This document shows, piece after piece, positions 1 through 5,742 of a DNA stretch of 5,874 nt. The notes under the pieces are model-generated. The model was not told the origin of the DNA. It ran no database searches and worked only from the letters and a program-made list of their open reading frames with translations. Where the stretch lies: assembly GCA_030646745.1 (NCBI GenBank), contig JAUSKV010000081.1, forward strand, positions 1 to 5,874. The letters are read 5' to 3'. Numbering within the stretch: the first letter of the stretch is position 1; each line of letters begins with the position of its first letter. Made by a program: the position numbers and the translations under genes. Source of the stretch: Sulfurimonas sp. Lineage in GTDB: Bacteria; Campylobacterota; Campylobacteria; Campylobacterales; Sulfurimonadaceae.

Positions 1-551
1 GACAAAATATCTTCAGCTGAAATATCAGCTTTTTTATAGCGATATTTTTCATTTTGGATAACTAAAACATTTGTAAAAGGAAGTGAATATTTTTTGAGCT
101 CAACAACTTCTCCATTTTTTATATCTTCTATAAGTTTTAAAACGGTTTTAATTTTTTCATTATCTATATCCGAACTCATGTTTTTAGCCGGAAAAAGAGT
201 TGAATTTTCTATAAGAGTTCCAAGCAGTTTGTATTTAGGCGTTTTAAAATCGTAGCTTCTATTTGCTTTGCCTAAATATGCATCGACAATGGAATCTATC
301 AATTTTTCATAATCTTTCTCATCTTTACGAAGCCTAAAACTACCGACAAGAGAGTAAAAGGAAATATGAATAAGAGTTGCAATGTAATAGATAATAAGAG
401 GAACAATTGCCCATACAGCAACTGAGAGTGATGGCAGAGGAAGACCAAACAAATCTATAGCTATGCTATTTTGGCTTACATACGCATATATATACCATCC
501 GACTATGCCCATAAATAAAAATGAGGCTATCGTATATTTTTTCAACTGCAT
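1..551 (-). CDS. Membrane protein of unknown function (C-terminus beyond window)
   Basis: The reading frame opens with ATG at 551 and stays open for 183 codons to the window edge, so the C-terminus is missing. I do not recognise the family. There are two hydrophobic segments, at about residues 7-25 (rich in I, F, W and Y) and 44-63, joined by a short loop containing GLPLPSL. A charged, lysine- and glutamate-rich soluble domain follows from about residue 70. This suggests an inner-membrane protein with a two-helix N-terminal anchor and a cytoplasmic tail. The first gene stop upstream is dksA at 561-563, only 9 nt away, and the ribosome binding site AGGA overlaps that TAG stop, so translation is probably coupled to dksA. 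It is the fifth gene of the accD operon. The open frame and start are clear; the function is not. Confidence 0.8.
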   Translation of the reverse strand, partial: MQLKKYTIASFLFMGIVGWYIYAYVSQNSIAIDLFGLPLPSLSVAVWAIVPLIIYYIATLIHISFYSLVGSFRLRKDEKDYEKLIDSIVDAYLGKANRSYDFKTPKYKLLGTLIENSTLFPAKNMSSDIDNEKIKTVLKLIEDIKNGEVVELKKYSLPFTNVLVIQNEKYRYKKADISAEDIL

Positions 552-560
552 GATAAATTC

Positions 561-914
561 CTATTTTTTAGATTTTTCTACTATTTCTCTACAATCGATA
601 CAATAAATGGCATGCGGTTTTACTTTCAATCTTTGAAAGCTTATAGGATCTTCACACATTTCACATATACCATAATCACCACTTACTATTTTTCCAAGAG
701 TTACATTAATTTCTCTTAGCTCTTGTTCTTGCTGGTGAACTATTGCACTCTCAATCATAGAGTTATTATTTACGGATGCATAATCACCCTCATCATTGAG
801 TTCTAAACCACTTAGCTGTTCTAATTCAGCATTAACACCTACAATATTTTTGGTTATCTGCTTTTTACGACTTTCTAAAATCTCTTTAAAATAATTTAAT
901 TCACTAGCTTGCAA
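561..914 (-). CDS. dksA: DksA/TraR-type RNA polymerase-binding transcription factor
   Basis: DksA-family proteins enter the RNA polymerase secondary channel and, with ppGpp, adjust rRNA and amino-acid promoter activity. The 117-residue protein has an N-terminal helix, a coiled-coil hairpin whose tip carries the DxxDxA signature (D41, D44, A46), and a C-terminal four-cysteine zinc finger (C84, C87, C105, C108). It is shorter than the 151-residue E. coli DksA, losing sequence mainly at the N-terminus. The start is TTG at 914: the frame is closed by TAA at 924-926, and that TAAGGA forms the ribosome binding site six bases before TTG, so no other start is possible. The ATG at 919-921 is in another frame and stops after five codons. 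It lies 24 nt after rlmH and 9 nt before a membrane-protein gene in the same operon. Confidence 0.93.
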   Translation of the reverse strand: MQASELNYFKEILESRKKQITKNIVGVNAELEQLSGLELNDEGDYASVNNNSMIESAIVHQQEQELREINVTLGKIVSGDYGICEMCEDPISFQRLKVKPHAIYCIDCREIVEKSKK

Positions 915-938
915 TTGACATCCTTATTTTGTTGTATA

Positions 939-1397
939 TCACTTGTGGTATGGGTGGTTACTCAAAATAGAAAAACCTCTATGAATCTGCTCAAGCAAAA
1001 CAGCTTTTGCTATTTTATGACTCATAGTGATATTTCCTAAGCTTATAACAGCATCGCATTTTTTTAAAAACTCATCCTCGAAGCCATACGCTCCACCTAT
1101 GAAAAATTTAACCGCCATTCTATCATTTAAAAGCTTACTAAATTCAAAACTGTCGATTAATTTTCCATCAGGGTGCAAACATACACAAAAATCTTTGCCA
1201 ATATAAGGAGTTAAGGCTCTTGTATATGCCTGCTGTGACGCAGTTGGTGAAATAGTGTGTGATTTTGCTACATCTTTATCAAAAAGTTCTATATCTTCTA
1301 TTTTTGCAAAGCGAGAAATCATTTTTGTGAGCTCTTTATAGAGTGGATCATAGATAGTTTTCTCTTTTTTTGCTATGGAAATAATATCAATATTCAT
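939..1397 (-). CDS. rlmH: 23S rRNA (pseudouridine-1915-N3)-methyltransferase RlmH
   Basis: RlmH is a SPOUT-class enzyme that uses S-adenosylmethionine to methylate pseudouridine 1915 in helix 69 of 23S rRNA on the assembled ribosome. The 152-residue length is close to the family norm of about 155. Visible signatures are the LHPDGK strand turn (74-79), the SAM-binding knot loop IGGAYGF (100-106), the segment [10 protein letters not shown] with the family's S-L-x-x-x-T-x-x-H pattern, the helix LLEQIHRG, and the C-terminal NHPYHK, equivalent to the NHPYHRE tail of E. coli RlmH. The start is ATG at 1397, one base after the thiE stop, with only a weak purine stretch in front, so it probably depends on translational coupling with thiE. 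Confidence 0.95.
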   Translation of the reverse strand: MNIDIISIAKKEKTIYDPLYKELTKMISRFAKIEDIELFDKDVAKSHTISPTASQQAYTRALTPYIGKDFCVCLHPDGKLIDSFEFSKLLNDRMAVKFFIGGAYGFEDEFLKKCDAVISLGNITMSHKIAKAVLLEQIHRGFSILSNHPYHK

Positions 1398-1398
1398 T

Positions 1399-1959
1399 TT
1401 ACAACATCAATCCACTACCCATAACATGATAAGTTACATAGGTAAAAACATCGCTTTTTCTAACCCCGCCGATGGCTGCTACTAAATGTTTTGATTCCGA
1501 AGCTATTGCATCCAATGTATCGCCTAAAACTATGCTTACACTCTTTGTTTTTGTATCTCTGTATGCACCTAATCCAATGTAATTTAGGTCACACTCATTT
1601 GCTTTAAGCACCTCTTCTCTATTATGTGTCGAGATTCCTAATATTTTATCTTTTGTGATGGCCATTCTAAGTATTTTAACCGCACTTTTTATGTCAGAAT
1701 CAATCGACTTTAAATCTTCCTGACCGAGATGAACACCGTCGCAAAACTCTATCAGTTCGTACGCATCATTTACGATTAAAAAGCCGTCGTACATTTTTCT
1801 GATTTTAATGAGTTGTTGTTTTATAAAAGCAATATCAGCGGTTTTATTTCTATACTGAATTATCTCAGCACTATTTTGTTTGGCAATATCTATAAACTCT
1901 TCAATAGAAATACCCTTATTATCAAGTAACTCTTGGTCGCAAAGGGCATATAAACGCAT
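1399..1959 (-). CDS. thiE: Thiamine-phosphate synthase-like protein (ThiE/TenI fold)
   Basis: ThiE joins the thiazole and hydroxymethylpyrimidine moieties to give thiamine phosphate. The 186-residue protein follows the TIM-barrel order of the family: the pyrophosphate- and pyrimidine-binding strand QYRNK (35-39, with R37 and K39), the metal-binding NDA turn (N64, D65), the GVHLGQED loop (75-82), the ISTHN segment (109-113), the [11 protein letters not shown] loop (129-139) with Thr and Lys placed like the phosphate-binding TPTK of ThiE, then AIGGV (162-166) and GSGLM (181-185). The ligand residues are kept, which favours a true synthase over the catalytically different TenI proteins. It stops right after the last motif, about 20 residues short of common ThiE proteins. 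ATG at 1959 is one base after the accD stop; rlmH begins one base after its own stop. Confidence 0.85.
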   Translation of the reverse strand: MRLYALCDQELLDNKGISIEEFIDIAKQNSAEIIQYRNKTADIAFIKQQLIKIRKMYDGFLIVNDAYELIEFCDGVHLGQEDLKSIDSDIKSAVKILRMAITKDKILGISTHNREEVLKANECDLNYIGLGAYRDTKTKSVSIVLGDTLDAIASESKHLVAAIGGVRKSDVFTYVTYHVMGSGLML

Positions 1960-1960
1960 A

Positions 1961-2803
1961 TTAAACTTTTAATAGTGTTAAGAGATCTGAAAGTGTATTT
2001 TTTAACTCATTTCTATTGACCACCATGTCAACAGAACCTTTTTCAAGTAAAAATTCTGCTCGCTGAAAGCCATCAGGAAGACTAGAACCAATGGTCTGCT
2101 CGATTACTCTTTGACCTGCAAAGCCTATGAGTGCCCCCGGTTCTGCAATAATAATGTCTCCTAAAGTTGCAAAAGAGGCGCTTACTCCGCCCATGGTCGG
2201 GTCTGTTAAAACAGAGATATATGGTAAGTTATGGTTTGCCAACTTAGCTAAGGCTGCTGAAGTTTTGCTCATCTGCATAAGTGCGAATGTACTCTCCTGC
2301 ATTCTTGCTCCACCGCTTGCACTTATAATTATCAACCCCTCTCTTTTTTCTATGGCACGGTTTACTGCACGAACAATTTTTTCACCCTCTACAGAGCCCA
2401 AAGAGCCTCCCATAAAGCTGAAATCAAATAGTACAAGCTGAGCATCCACGCCGTTTATTTTACACTCACCGCTCACAACAGAGGAGCTTCTGCCACTCTT
2501 TTTGACACCCTCTTCTATTCTTTTTACATACGATATTTTATCTACAAATTTTAACGGGTCAATAGGTTTTAACTTCTCATCAAATTCTACAAATGTCCCT
2601 TCATCCACCAATAGTGCCAATCTCTCTTTCACACCTATACGAAGGTGAAATCCACATTTTGGACACACATAATTTTGATTCTCCACCTCTTTGTAGTACA
2701 TCAACGATTGACATGATTTGCACTTAATCCAATGTGTAGGAGCTTCACTTTTTGTAGCTTGCTGTTTTGTATCTGATCTCGAAAAAAGGTTTAATAAATT
2801 CAA
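1961..2803 (-). CDS. accD: Acetyl-CoA carboxylase carboxyltransferase subunit beta
   Basis: AccD pairs with AccA to form the carboxyltransferase that moves the carboxyl group from biotin-BCCP to acetyl-CoA, giving malonyl-CoA for fatty-acid synthesis in the cytoplasm. The 280-residue protein has the N-terminal C4 zinc ribbon (C28, C31, C47, C50), followed by a crotonase-type carboxyltransferase domain. That domain contains FMGGSLGSVEGEK (130-142), the oxyanion-hole stretch SGGARMQES (163-171) and TDPTMGGVSASFA near 200-213. Its length is slightly below E. coli AccD (304). The start is TTG at 2803: the frame is closed by TAA at 2813-2815, whose TAAGGA is the ribosome binding site six bases ahead. 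It is the first gene of the operon, with a promoter about 30 bp upstream. accA is not in the window. Confidence 0.96.
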   Translation of the reverse strand: MNLLNLFSRSDTKQQATKSEAPTHWIKCKSCQSLMYYKEVENQNYVCPKCGFHLRIGVKERLALLVDEGTFVEFDEKLKPIDPLKFVDKISYVKRIEEGVKKSGRSSSVVSGECKINGVDAQLVLFDFSFMGGSLGSVEGEKIVRAVNRAIEKREGLIIISASGGARMQESTFALMQMSKTSAALAKLANHNLPYISVLTDPTMGGVSASFATLGDIIIAEPGALIGFAGQRVIEQTIGSSLPDGFQRAEFLLEKGSVDMVVNRNELKNTLSDLLTLLKV

Positions 2804-2834
2804 AAATAATCCTTATATCTTATAAATGGCGAAT

Positions 2835-2840
2835 ATTATA
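2835..2840 (-). promoter_or_regulatory. Probable sigma-70 -10 element of the accD operon
   Basis: The minus strand reads TATAAT here, in the context TTTGATATAAT, about 32 bp before the accD TTG start. The DNA upstream is almost pure A/T with spaced T- and A-runs up to about 2880, and no clear -35 box. Campylobacterota vegetative promoters are known to rely on periodic AT-rich tracts in place of a -35. Transcription would begin near 2828, giving a leader of about 25 nt that contains the TAAGGA ribosome binding site at 2810-2815. It would drive all five minus-strand genes. Confidence 0.7.
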
Positions 2841-2895
2841 TCAAATTTATACTTTATTTTTAAATTTTATCAAATTTTATGCCCAATTATTGCAC

Positions 2896-2944
2896 CTAAA
2901 TTGAAGTTCTTTTTACTTACAATGAATTAAAACTTCAAATTTAG
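2896..2944. repeat. Imperfect inverted repeat (13/14 bp arms)
   Basis: The arm CTAAATTGAAGTT (2896-2908) pairs with AACTTCAAATTTAG (2931-2944), with eight perfect inner pairs, one bulged base and five outer pairs around a 22-nt loop. It sits upstream of the accD promoter. It could be an old terminator, the scar of a lost element or chance in AT-rich DNA. No coding or T-run context decides between these. Confidence 0.4.
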
Positions 2945-3056
2945 AATGCTAAATTAATAAGATGTTATTGTTAATTACTGTTATAAGATTATTTGAGTTG
3001 AAATAGAAAAAATATAAAGATGTCTAAAAGAATGTTCAATTTTTATTTTTATATAC

Positions 3057-3197
3057 CTAATAATAAAAGTTTGTATTTGCTCCAATTTGTCCAACACCAA
3101 TAGGCACTCTCACACATAGATTAGGAAGTCCAAAGTTTATTCGTCCGTCTCCACCATAAATCGTACTCATAAGTTTTACTGTTGCATGTTTTAATAA
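3057..3197 (-). pseudogene. Fragment of a phage tail-collar-domain protein
   Basis: The minus strand has an open frame of 46 residues between an in-frame TAA (3198-3200) and a TAG at 3057-3059. It contains STIYGGDGRINFGLPNL followed by RVPIGVGQ. This matches the hallmark of the phage Tail Collar domain (typically GT-YGGDGRTTFALPNLQGRVPIG), found in tail fibres and in secreted microcystin-dependent-type proteins. The usual Q-G before R-V-P is replaced by C-V. The N-terminal part of the domain and everything after GQ are missing. An ATG at 3168-3170 would encode 37 residues, but there is no good ribosome binding site before it. It is best read as a relic of a larger gene. The motif match is from memory of the family, not a search. 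Confidence 0.75.
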
Positions 3198-3303
3198 TTA
3201 GTGATTTATTAAAGAAGATTAATTTAAACTCAGTAATGTTGAAAAGTCTAAATTTTGCACCTTCTCTTTGATTTTACATAATCAAGATCATAACTACCGT
3301 TAC

Positions 3304-3320
3304 AGTATTCGTACAATACT
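3304..3320. promoter_or_regulatory. Possible operator palindrome upstream of the acyltransferase gene
   Basis: AGTATT and AATACT form perfect 6-bp inverted arms around CGTAC. A -10-like TATAAA lies at 3336-3341, so the palindrome would fall over the -35 region of a promoter starting near 3348, a usual place for an activator site. It is short and could be chance. Confidence 0.3.
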
Positions 3321-3358
3321 CAATTCCATACTCTATATAAAATCCAAAAAAGTGTTAG

Positions 3359-3395
3359 TTTTGTGACGCTAACTGTGACGCTCGCTCATTAATAT
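3359..3395 (+). promoter_or_regulatory. Promoter with paired TGTGAC direct repeats (copy A)
   Basis: TTTTGTGACG begins at 3359 and contains the half-site TGTGAC at 3362-3367. A second TGTGAC follows at 3374-3379, exactly 12 bp on. A -10-like TAATAT lies at 3390-3395, so the second half-site overlaps the -35 position. The same arrangement occurs at 4258-4294 before the secreted-protein gene. The 12-bp direct spacing resembles sites for dimeric response regulators on one DNA face, not the inverted CRP or lux-box layout. A start near 3402 would leave a leader of about 21 nt containing the AAGGA at 3411-3415. The binding protein is unknown. Confidence 0.5.
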
Positions 3396-3422
3396 TCTCT
3401 TTAAATCTTAAAGGACAATATA

Positions 3423-4172
3423 ATGATAAACATCAACAAAAATAGCTCTTTGATTGAGCTAGAAAAACTCATCATACAATCGGTGGCTAAGCAGCCTAAC
3501 AACACAGTATCTTCTGAATATTATAATCCTGTGTCATTGTTTCAAAAAAGGTATTTTTTAGAAAAAACCATTGAAGAAACATTGGCGTTTAACAACAAAC
3601 TAGTATGGGATTACACCATAAAAGAAGTTAAGTTAGTAAGTACAGCGGAAGAGCTAATCAAAATATATCAACTGAGAAGTGAAATATATGGATCTTTAAA
3701 CTATGGGAATGAGTTTCCAGACTATATAGAATCGCTAAACTTTGATTCATACGATCATAATGCTGCAATCATATACAATCTCGTTAATAATGAAATTACA
3801 GGTACATGTAGATTAATCTTTGATTCAGAGAAAAAACTTCCAATTGAAGACAAATATTCACTTAATCCTATACGAGATAAGTTTGGCTCCATCGGTGAAG
3901 TGTCAAGATTGATGATTAAGCATAAAGGTGATGGACTTAATTTAGAGTTTAAATATCTAACTAAAGGGATTTATCTACTTCTAATCAATAATCCGATTGA
4001 CGCTTCCGTCTCAGTTATCAGAAAAGATCATTTTAAACTATACGGCAGGTTTGGTGGATTTGAAGTTGAAAAAGAATTCAGCGAATATGGGTCACTTAAA
4101 GCACCTTTTGTAATAACTTCATGGGATCCTAAACAGATTTCTAGTTTTTTTGAAAAAATCTTTTTGAAATAA
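3423..4172 (+). CDS. LuxI/FeeM-like GNAT-fold N-acyltransferase (putative signal synthase)
   Basis: The 249-residue protein carries the invariant residue set of acyl-homoserine-lactone synthases at nearly the same spacing: R85 and Y89 (R24/F28 in LuxI-type numbering, both 4 apart), D108 and D111 (D45/D48), R130 (R68) and E159/R162 (E97/R100; the R-to-E distance is 29 in both). The family tryptophan (W34) is absent. GEVSRL and the downstream LP-x-E segment also fit FeeM-type N-acyl amino acid synthases and related acyltransferases. Such enzymes take acyl chains from acyl-ACP and transfer them to an amino-acid-derived amine. About 65 extra N-terminal residues (including NPVSLFQKRYFLEKT) precede the fold. 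There is no signal peptide. ATG at 3423 follows AAGGA (3411-3415) by 7 nt. The fold is fairly sure; the product (lactone, acyl amino acid or other) is open. Confidence 0.75.
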   Translation: MININKNSSLIELEKLIIQSVAKQPNNTVSSEYYNPVSLFQKRYFLEKTIEETLAFNNKLVWDYTIKEVKLVSTAEELIKIYQLRSEIYGSLNYGNEFPDYIESLNFDSYDHNAAIIYNLVNNEITGTCRLIFDSEKKLPIEDKYSLNPIRDKFGSIGEVSRLMIKHKGDGLNLEFKYLTKGIYLLLINNPIDASVSVIRKDHFKLYGRFGGFEVEKEFSEYGSLKAPFVITSWDPKQISSFFEKIFLK

Positions 4173-4229
4173 AAAGTTTATATTTTAGCTATTTTTTGCA
4201 TTCATGACCTTGCAATTATTTCTAGATTC

Positions 4230-4256
4230 ATAATTTATAATAATTAAATAAATTAT
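4230..4256 (+). terminator. Weak AT-only hairpin after the acyltransferase gene
   Basis: ATAATTTAT (4230-4238) pairs perfectly with ATAAATTAT (4248-4256) around a 9-nt loop and is followed by CTTTTG. With no G-C pair the stem is weak. It lies 58 bp after the stop codon and just before promoter copy B, so partial termination is plausible. Confidence 0.35.
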
Positions 4257-4257
4257 C

Positions 4258-4294
4258 TTTTGTGACGGTACAAGTGACACAATTATATTAGAAT
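4258..4294 (+). promoter_or_regulatory. Promoter with paired GTGAC direct repeats (copy B)
   Basis: TTTTGTGACG starts at 4258. The half-sites TGTGAC (4261-4266) and AGTGAC (4273-4278) are 12 bp apart, and TAGAAT (five of six -10 consensus bases) lies at 4289-4294. Every spacing equals copy A at 3359-3395: second half-site to -10 is 16 bp in both, and both share ATTA at the -10 start. ACGGTA (4265-4270) is also mirrored by TACCGT (4297-4302) beyond the -10. Transcription would begin near 4301 and read into the frameshifted secreted-protein gene. Confidence 0.5.
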
Positions 4295-4316
4295 ATTACC
4301 GTTGCAAAACACAACA

Positions 4317-4338
4317 AGGTTTTTCTTAAGAAAGACCT
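4317..4338 (+). promoter_or_regulatory. Stable hairpin in the 5' leader of the secreted-protein gene
   Basis: AGGTTTTTC (4317-4325) pairs with GAAAGACCT (4330-4338), nine pairs including one G-U, closed by a TTAA tetraloop and followed by AATTTT. It lies between the presumed start of copy B transcription (about 4301) and the ATG at 4360. It could act as an attenuator or terminator, protect the mRNA 5' end, or define a short RNA. No strong ribosome binding site is seen between it and the ATG. Confidence 0.45.
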
Positions 4339-4359
4339 AATTTTAAACAAACGGTTAAG

Positions 4360-4747
4360 ATGAAGAAGTTCATTATTATAGCATTGATGCTATTTGGGTT
4401 AGTTAGTAATGTAAGTGCAGGTTCGGCACCTGCTGCGTATGTATGGGAAGTTGAGTACGTAATCTCAAACGACCATCCTCAATGGGAAAGATGTATATGG
4501 AAGTCAGACTTCAACGGTATATGACCATGGTGGTAATATGAATATTGTTATTTTAGTAGTTGGCTACAGCAGCACTATGGTTACAACATTCAATGGTTCT
4601 GCTTTGTCTCCATATCACATTCAAGCTTTAGATCCTAACAATGATGGAACTATCGATGCTTGGAGATATTACTATTTTACAACTGGACAATCTGGGACTG
4701 TTCAGGTTAATGATTTTGGTGTAAAAGATAGTTTATATATCAGATAG
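4360..4747 (+). pseudogene. Small secreted protein gene, frameshifted
   Basis: ATG at 4360 begins a clear Sec signal peptide (MKK, hydrophobic core IIIALMLFGLV, cleavage after VSA near residue 20). This frame ends at TGA 4522-4524 after 54 codons. The plus-one frame is open from 4463 to TAG 4745-4747. Removing one base from the GGGAAA run at 4484-4489 joins the two into a smooth 128-residue protein passing through QWKDVYGSQTS. The mature part is rich in aromatic, Gly, Ser and Thr residues, with LDPNNDGTIDAW resembling a DxNxDGxxD calcium loop, and ends in FGVKDSLYIR. I do not recognise the family. The ATG at 4538 could start a 69-residue piece but has no ribosome binding site or signal peptide. 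The break may be a real mutation or an assembly error in a homopolymer. A hairpin terminator follows directly. Confidence 0.7.
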
Positions 4748-4752
4748 ATAAG

Positions 4753-4789
4753 TAAGAGTTATATTTTAGTATATGAAATATAACTCTTA
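4753..4789 (+). terminator. Hairpin terminator after the secreted-protein gene
   Basis: TAAGAGTTATATTT (4753-4766) and its exact reverse complement (4776-4789) form a perfect 14-bp stem with a 9-nt loop, starting six bases after the stop codon. The downstream sequence becomes T-rich only at about 4803. The stem is strong and well placed, but the U-run is displaced, so termination may be incomplete and allow read-through into the next gene. Confidence 0.65.
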
Positions 4790-4829
4790 TCGTATGTAAT
4801 ATATTTTTATTTAAGATAAAGGATTTAAG

Positions 4830-5678
4830 ATGAATGTAACATCAACAACTCAAACACAATACACTTCTCAAACACAATCTACATCCTCAAGTGTACAAGA
4901 AACATCTAAAAACAATCAACAGACTCGATATGAGATGCTTCTTAATAAAAAATATGAAAATAGGACCGAAGCTGAACAAAGAGAAGTTGTGTCTTATCAG
5001 GCAATGAGACCTGTAAAGTATCTTGATGAAGCAGGAAATGAAGCACTCAATAAAGCTCTCGAAGGTAAAACAGATACTGAAAAATTTTCCATAAAAATGA
5101 TGTTAGAATTAGTGTTTATGACAAGTGTAAAATCCAATGCTCAAGGCGGCTTAGATAGACAAAAATTCGATTCTGTTGATACAAGTACGAGTGCAAATAT
5201 CTCCAGATTTGAAAAGTTTATGGACGATTATCGCAAAGGTGGTCAAGGAGTCGACCCCTTAGGTATAGCTGATGTTGTACTTAAGTTTTTAAATATTTAT
5301 ACCAATAATGACTCCACAAAAGATGTAAAAAATCAAGAAAACTCAGTCGTAGATAAATTTTTAGAAGATTTGTATAGTAAAGAATCGATTACATTTCAAT
5401 CCAATATGACCAAAGAAAATATCAAAAATAACATGGACGAATTTCATAAAGCTTTGGTTGATAAACTCGGTGACTCCGATGAAGCAAAAACAGAGATTTC
5501 TAAAAAGATGGATGGGTATAAAAAAGAGTTGCTTAGTCAATACGAAGAGAGTTTAAAGAGCTCCGATACCAAAAATTTATCGTTGGAACAACAAGCTATT
5601 ATCAAAGTTTTATCGGATGAGAACTTTAAAGAAACTAGTTCGCTAAAAGAACTATTGGCAAATCAGAAGGAAAAGTAA
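4830..5678 (+). CDS. Helical protein of unknown function with Ser/Thr/Gln-rich N-terminus
   Basis: The 282-residue protein begins with ATG at 4830, six bases after AAAGGA. I do not recognise the family. Residues 1-32 are almost entirely Thr, Ser, Gln and Asn, low complexity and with no hydrophobic core, so this is not a Sec signal peptide. The rest is charged and predicted helical by composition, with one more hydrophobic helix (KMMLELVFMTSV, near 89-100), a Gly-containing turn (YRKGGQGVDPLGIADVV, near 134-150) and lysine/glutamate-rich helices to the C-terminus that could form coiled coils. There are no cysteines or recognised catalytic motifs. An unstructured polar N-terminus is also seen in flagellar or type III export substrates, but that is only a suggestion. 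It lies 40 bp after a hairpin terminator, and about 60 bp before an IS256 element. Confidence 0.8.
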   Translation: MNVTSTTQTQYTSQTQSTSSSVQETSKNNQQTRYEMLLNKKYENRTEAEQREVVSYQAMRPVKYLDEAGNEALNKALEGKTDTEKFSIKMMLELVFMTSVKSNAQGGLDRQKFDSVDTSTSANISRFEKFMDDYRKGGQGVDPLGIADVVLKFLNIYTNNDSTKDVKNQENSVVDKFLEDLYSKESITFQSNMTKENIKNNMDEFHKALVDKLGDSDEAKTEISKKMDGYKKELLSQYEESLKSSDTKNLSLEQQAIIKVLSDENFKETSSLKELLANQKEK

Positions 5679-5691
5679 AACTCTAAATTTC

Positions 5692-5722
5692 TAGTATTAA
5701 TCTCTTTATTTGATTAGTACTA
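5692..5722 (+). terminator. Probable hairpin terminator after the 282-residue gene
   Basis: TAGTATTAATC (5692-5702) pairs with GATTAGTACTA (5712-5722), eleven pairs including one wobble, with a 9-nt T-rich loop and a short CATTTT tail. It begins 13 bp after the stop codon. Confidence 0.5.
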
Positions 5723-5742
5723 CATTTTACTCAATAATGTTT

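Larger units (their letters stand above)
2804..3422. other. Gene-poor junction between core operon and accessory genes
   Basis: This stretch of about 620 bp holds no intact gene. It contains the accD promoter at its left end, an imperfect inverted repeat at 2896-2944, a decayed tail-collar-type coding fragment at 3057-3197, a short palindrome at 3304-3320 and the promoter region of the plus-strand acyltransferase gene from about 3359. Between 2945 and 3056, and between 3198 and 3303, I see only AT-rich DNA with short frames and frequent stops. Confidence 0.75.

Noticed and set aside
917..921. ATG at 919-921 as the dksA start
   Set aside because: It is out of frame with dksA and reaches a TAG after five codons; the TTG at 914 is the only start with the ribosome binding site at the right distance.
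2127..2441. Plus-strand open frame of 104 codons inside accD
   Set aside because: It lies antisense to the conserved carboxyltransferase core of accD, has no ribosome binding site and no recognisable protein features; it is a shadow of accD codon use.
3248..3310. Minus-strand coding relic reading NGSYDLDYVKSKRRCKI before a stop
   Set aside because: It looks protein-like but only about 23 codons are open, a stop lies just upstream and I recognise no family; not enough to call a pseudogene.
3362..3379. CRP/FNR-type binding site from the TGTGA motif
   Set aside because: CRP-type sites are inverted (TGTGA-N6-TCACA); here both half-sites point the same way with 12-bp spacing.
4519..4525. Programmed +1 frameshift of the RF2 type at ATA-TGA-C
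   Set aside because: TGAC resembles the RF2 context, but the ATA codon would re-pair poorly, there is no Shine-Dalgarno-like stimulator just upstream, and the plus-one frame reads naturally far before this point.
4538..4747. Independent 69-residue gene starting at ATG 4538
   Set aside because: The frame is open well before this ATG (from 4463) with sensible protein sequence, and a signal-peptide frame ends just upstream; one frameshifted gene explains both better.
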